The notes under the pieces are model-generated. The model was not told where the DNA came from and did no database searches. It worked only from the letters and a program-made list of their open reading frames with translations. A stretch of DNA of 62,965 nucleotides, from contig CAIOLM010000004.1 of the NCBI GenBank assembly GCA_903859205.1, positions 1 to 62,965 of the forward strand, read 5' to 3'. Shown one piece after another: positions 62,255 through 62,965 of this stretch. How positions within the stretch are numbered: position 1 is the stretch's first letter; each line of letters begins with the position of its first letter. Both the position numbers and the translations under genes were made by a program. Source of the stretch: an uncultured Microbacteriaceae bacterium. Lineage in GTDB: Bacteria > Actinomycetota > Actinomycetes > Actinomycetales > Microbacteriaceae.

Positions 62255-62965
62255 GTGAGCCCCGAACCGATCAACCTTGGTATGCCCCGAATTCCGCGCA
62301 CGACCCGCTCGTTGCCGAACAACCCGGTCGACGGCCACAAGCGAGTGTTGCTGGCAGCCCCCCGCGGATACTGCGCAGGTGTTGACCGCGCGGTCGTTGC
62401 GGTTGAGAAGGCTCTCGAGCGCTTTGGCGCACCGGTCTACGTGCGCAAGGAGATTGTTCACAACAAGCACGTCGTGACGACGCTGCAAGAGCGCGGCGCT
62501 GTTTTCATCGACGAGGTTGACGAAGCCCCTGAGGGCTCGAACCTCGTGTTCAGCGCGCACGGAGTTTCGCCTGCCGTGGTTGCGCAGGCCGAGAAGCGCA
62601 ACATGATGACCATCGATGCCACGTGCCCTCTGGTTACCAAGGTTCACCGCGAAGCCACGCGATTCGCTCGCGACGAGTTCCACATCCTCTTCATCGGTCA
62701 CGACGGTCACGAAGAGGTCGAAGGCACCATGGGTGAAGCGCCCGACAGCATGACCCTTATCGACGGCCCGCACGCGGTTGCCGACATCGTCGTTCCCGAA
62801 GACAAGCAACTCGTCTGGCTCTCGCAGACCACGCTCAGCGTTGACGAGACCATGGAGACCGTGCGCCTGTTGCGCGAGAAGTTCCCCAGCCTGCAAGACC
62901 CGCCCAGCGACGACATTTGCTACGCCACGCAGAACCGACAGGTTGCCATTAAAAAGGTGGCACCC
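62255..62965 (+). CDS. ispH: 4-hydroxy-3-methylbut-2-enyl diphosphate reductase, N-terminal part
   Basis: The last enzyme of the MEP isoprenoid pathway, an iron-sulfur protein making IPP and DMAPP. The first 237 residues are present; the gene runs off the window. Visible motifs are [20 protein letters not shown] (first cluster Cys), [36 protein letters not shown] (second Cys) and [16 protein letters not shown]. The GTG at 62255 gives a roughly 30-residue lead before the conserved region; an in-frame ATG at 62282 (MPRIPRTT) is an alternative. Confidence 0.95.
   Translation, partial: MSPEPINLGMPRIPRTTRSLPNNPVDGHKRVLLAAPRGYCAGVDRAVVAVEKALERFGAPVYVRKEIVHNKHVVTTLQERGAVFIDEVDEAPEGSNLVFSAHGVSPAVVAQAEKRNMMTIDATCPLVTKVHREATRFARDEFHILFIGHDGHEEVEGTMGEAPDSMTLIDGPHAVADIVVPEDKQLVWLSQTTLSVDETMETVRLLREKFPSLQDPPSDDICYATQNRQVAIKKVAP

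Overview
The window is a chromosomal segment of a moderately high-GC actinobacterium, most likely of the family Microbacteriaceae. The main evidence is gene content and order: GuaB next to GuaB3, DUF3817 near guaA, PerM/DUF6350 with purN-purH, and a long block from greA to ispH. I recall the same order of family types in Mycobacterium tuberculosis (uvrD1-sucCD-perM-purN-purH; greA-DUF4307-...-hemolysin III-uppS-...-phoH2-fum-DUF4245-xseB-xseA-ispH). GTG and TTG starts and ATGA-type overlaps are frequent. I saw no rRNA, tRNA, CRISPR array, prophage or insertion sequence, so this is mostly core genome with small accessory patches. The genus is not resolved.

Layout. 0-11.3 kb: a partial methyltransferase, CIRCE-controlled groES without groEL, rarD behind a large inverted repeat, a guaB-guaB3-glpD-SURF1 run, a scar made of two abutting gene fragments (metallo-hydrolase and AraC), DUF3817, a sortase-type sialidase-like surface protein, guaA and an SdpI-like gene. 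11.3-23.5 kb: Bax inhibitor-1, glpQ-like, pcrA, a VIT1-family protein, sucCD with a palindromic operator-like site, an orphan LuxR-type HTH protein, then perM-purN-purH. 23.5-33.2 kb: a membrane-fused dimethylargininase-like protein, a P1B ATPase, a ferric-reductase/FMN-binding/ApbE flavin electron-transfer operon, purU, and glyA-folD under a ZTP riboswitch.

33.2-45.5 kb: a 1068-residue BspA-like repeat surface protein downstream of a two-component system on the same strand, then an alpha-glucan/sucrose group (GH13 glucosidase, Gfo/Idh oxidoreductase, amylosucrase) and an MFS transporter. 45.6-52.5 kb: a histone-H1-like basic protein, a ComB-like protein, a sulfur/persulfide module (CstR-like regulator with operator, rhodanese lipoprotein, CoA-disulfide reductase-rhodanese fusion) bracketed by two tiny paralogous cysteine-rich proteins, msrB, a flavin reductase, and tandem duplicate alpha/beta hydrolases. 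52.5-63 kb: the conserved greA-to-ispH block, interrupted by a HicAB toxin-antitoxin pair with paired inverted-repeat operators.

Common threads are purine and one-carbon metabolism (guaA, guaB, purN, purH, purU, glyA, folD, ZTP riboswitch) and thiol/flavin redox chemistry. The least explained signals are the paired cysteine-rich microproteins around the persulfide module, the BspA-like protein with its two-component system, the membrane-dimethylargininase fusion, the long inverted repeat before rarD, and a short repeat that abuts gene 3' ends.
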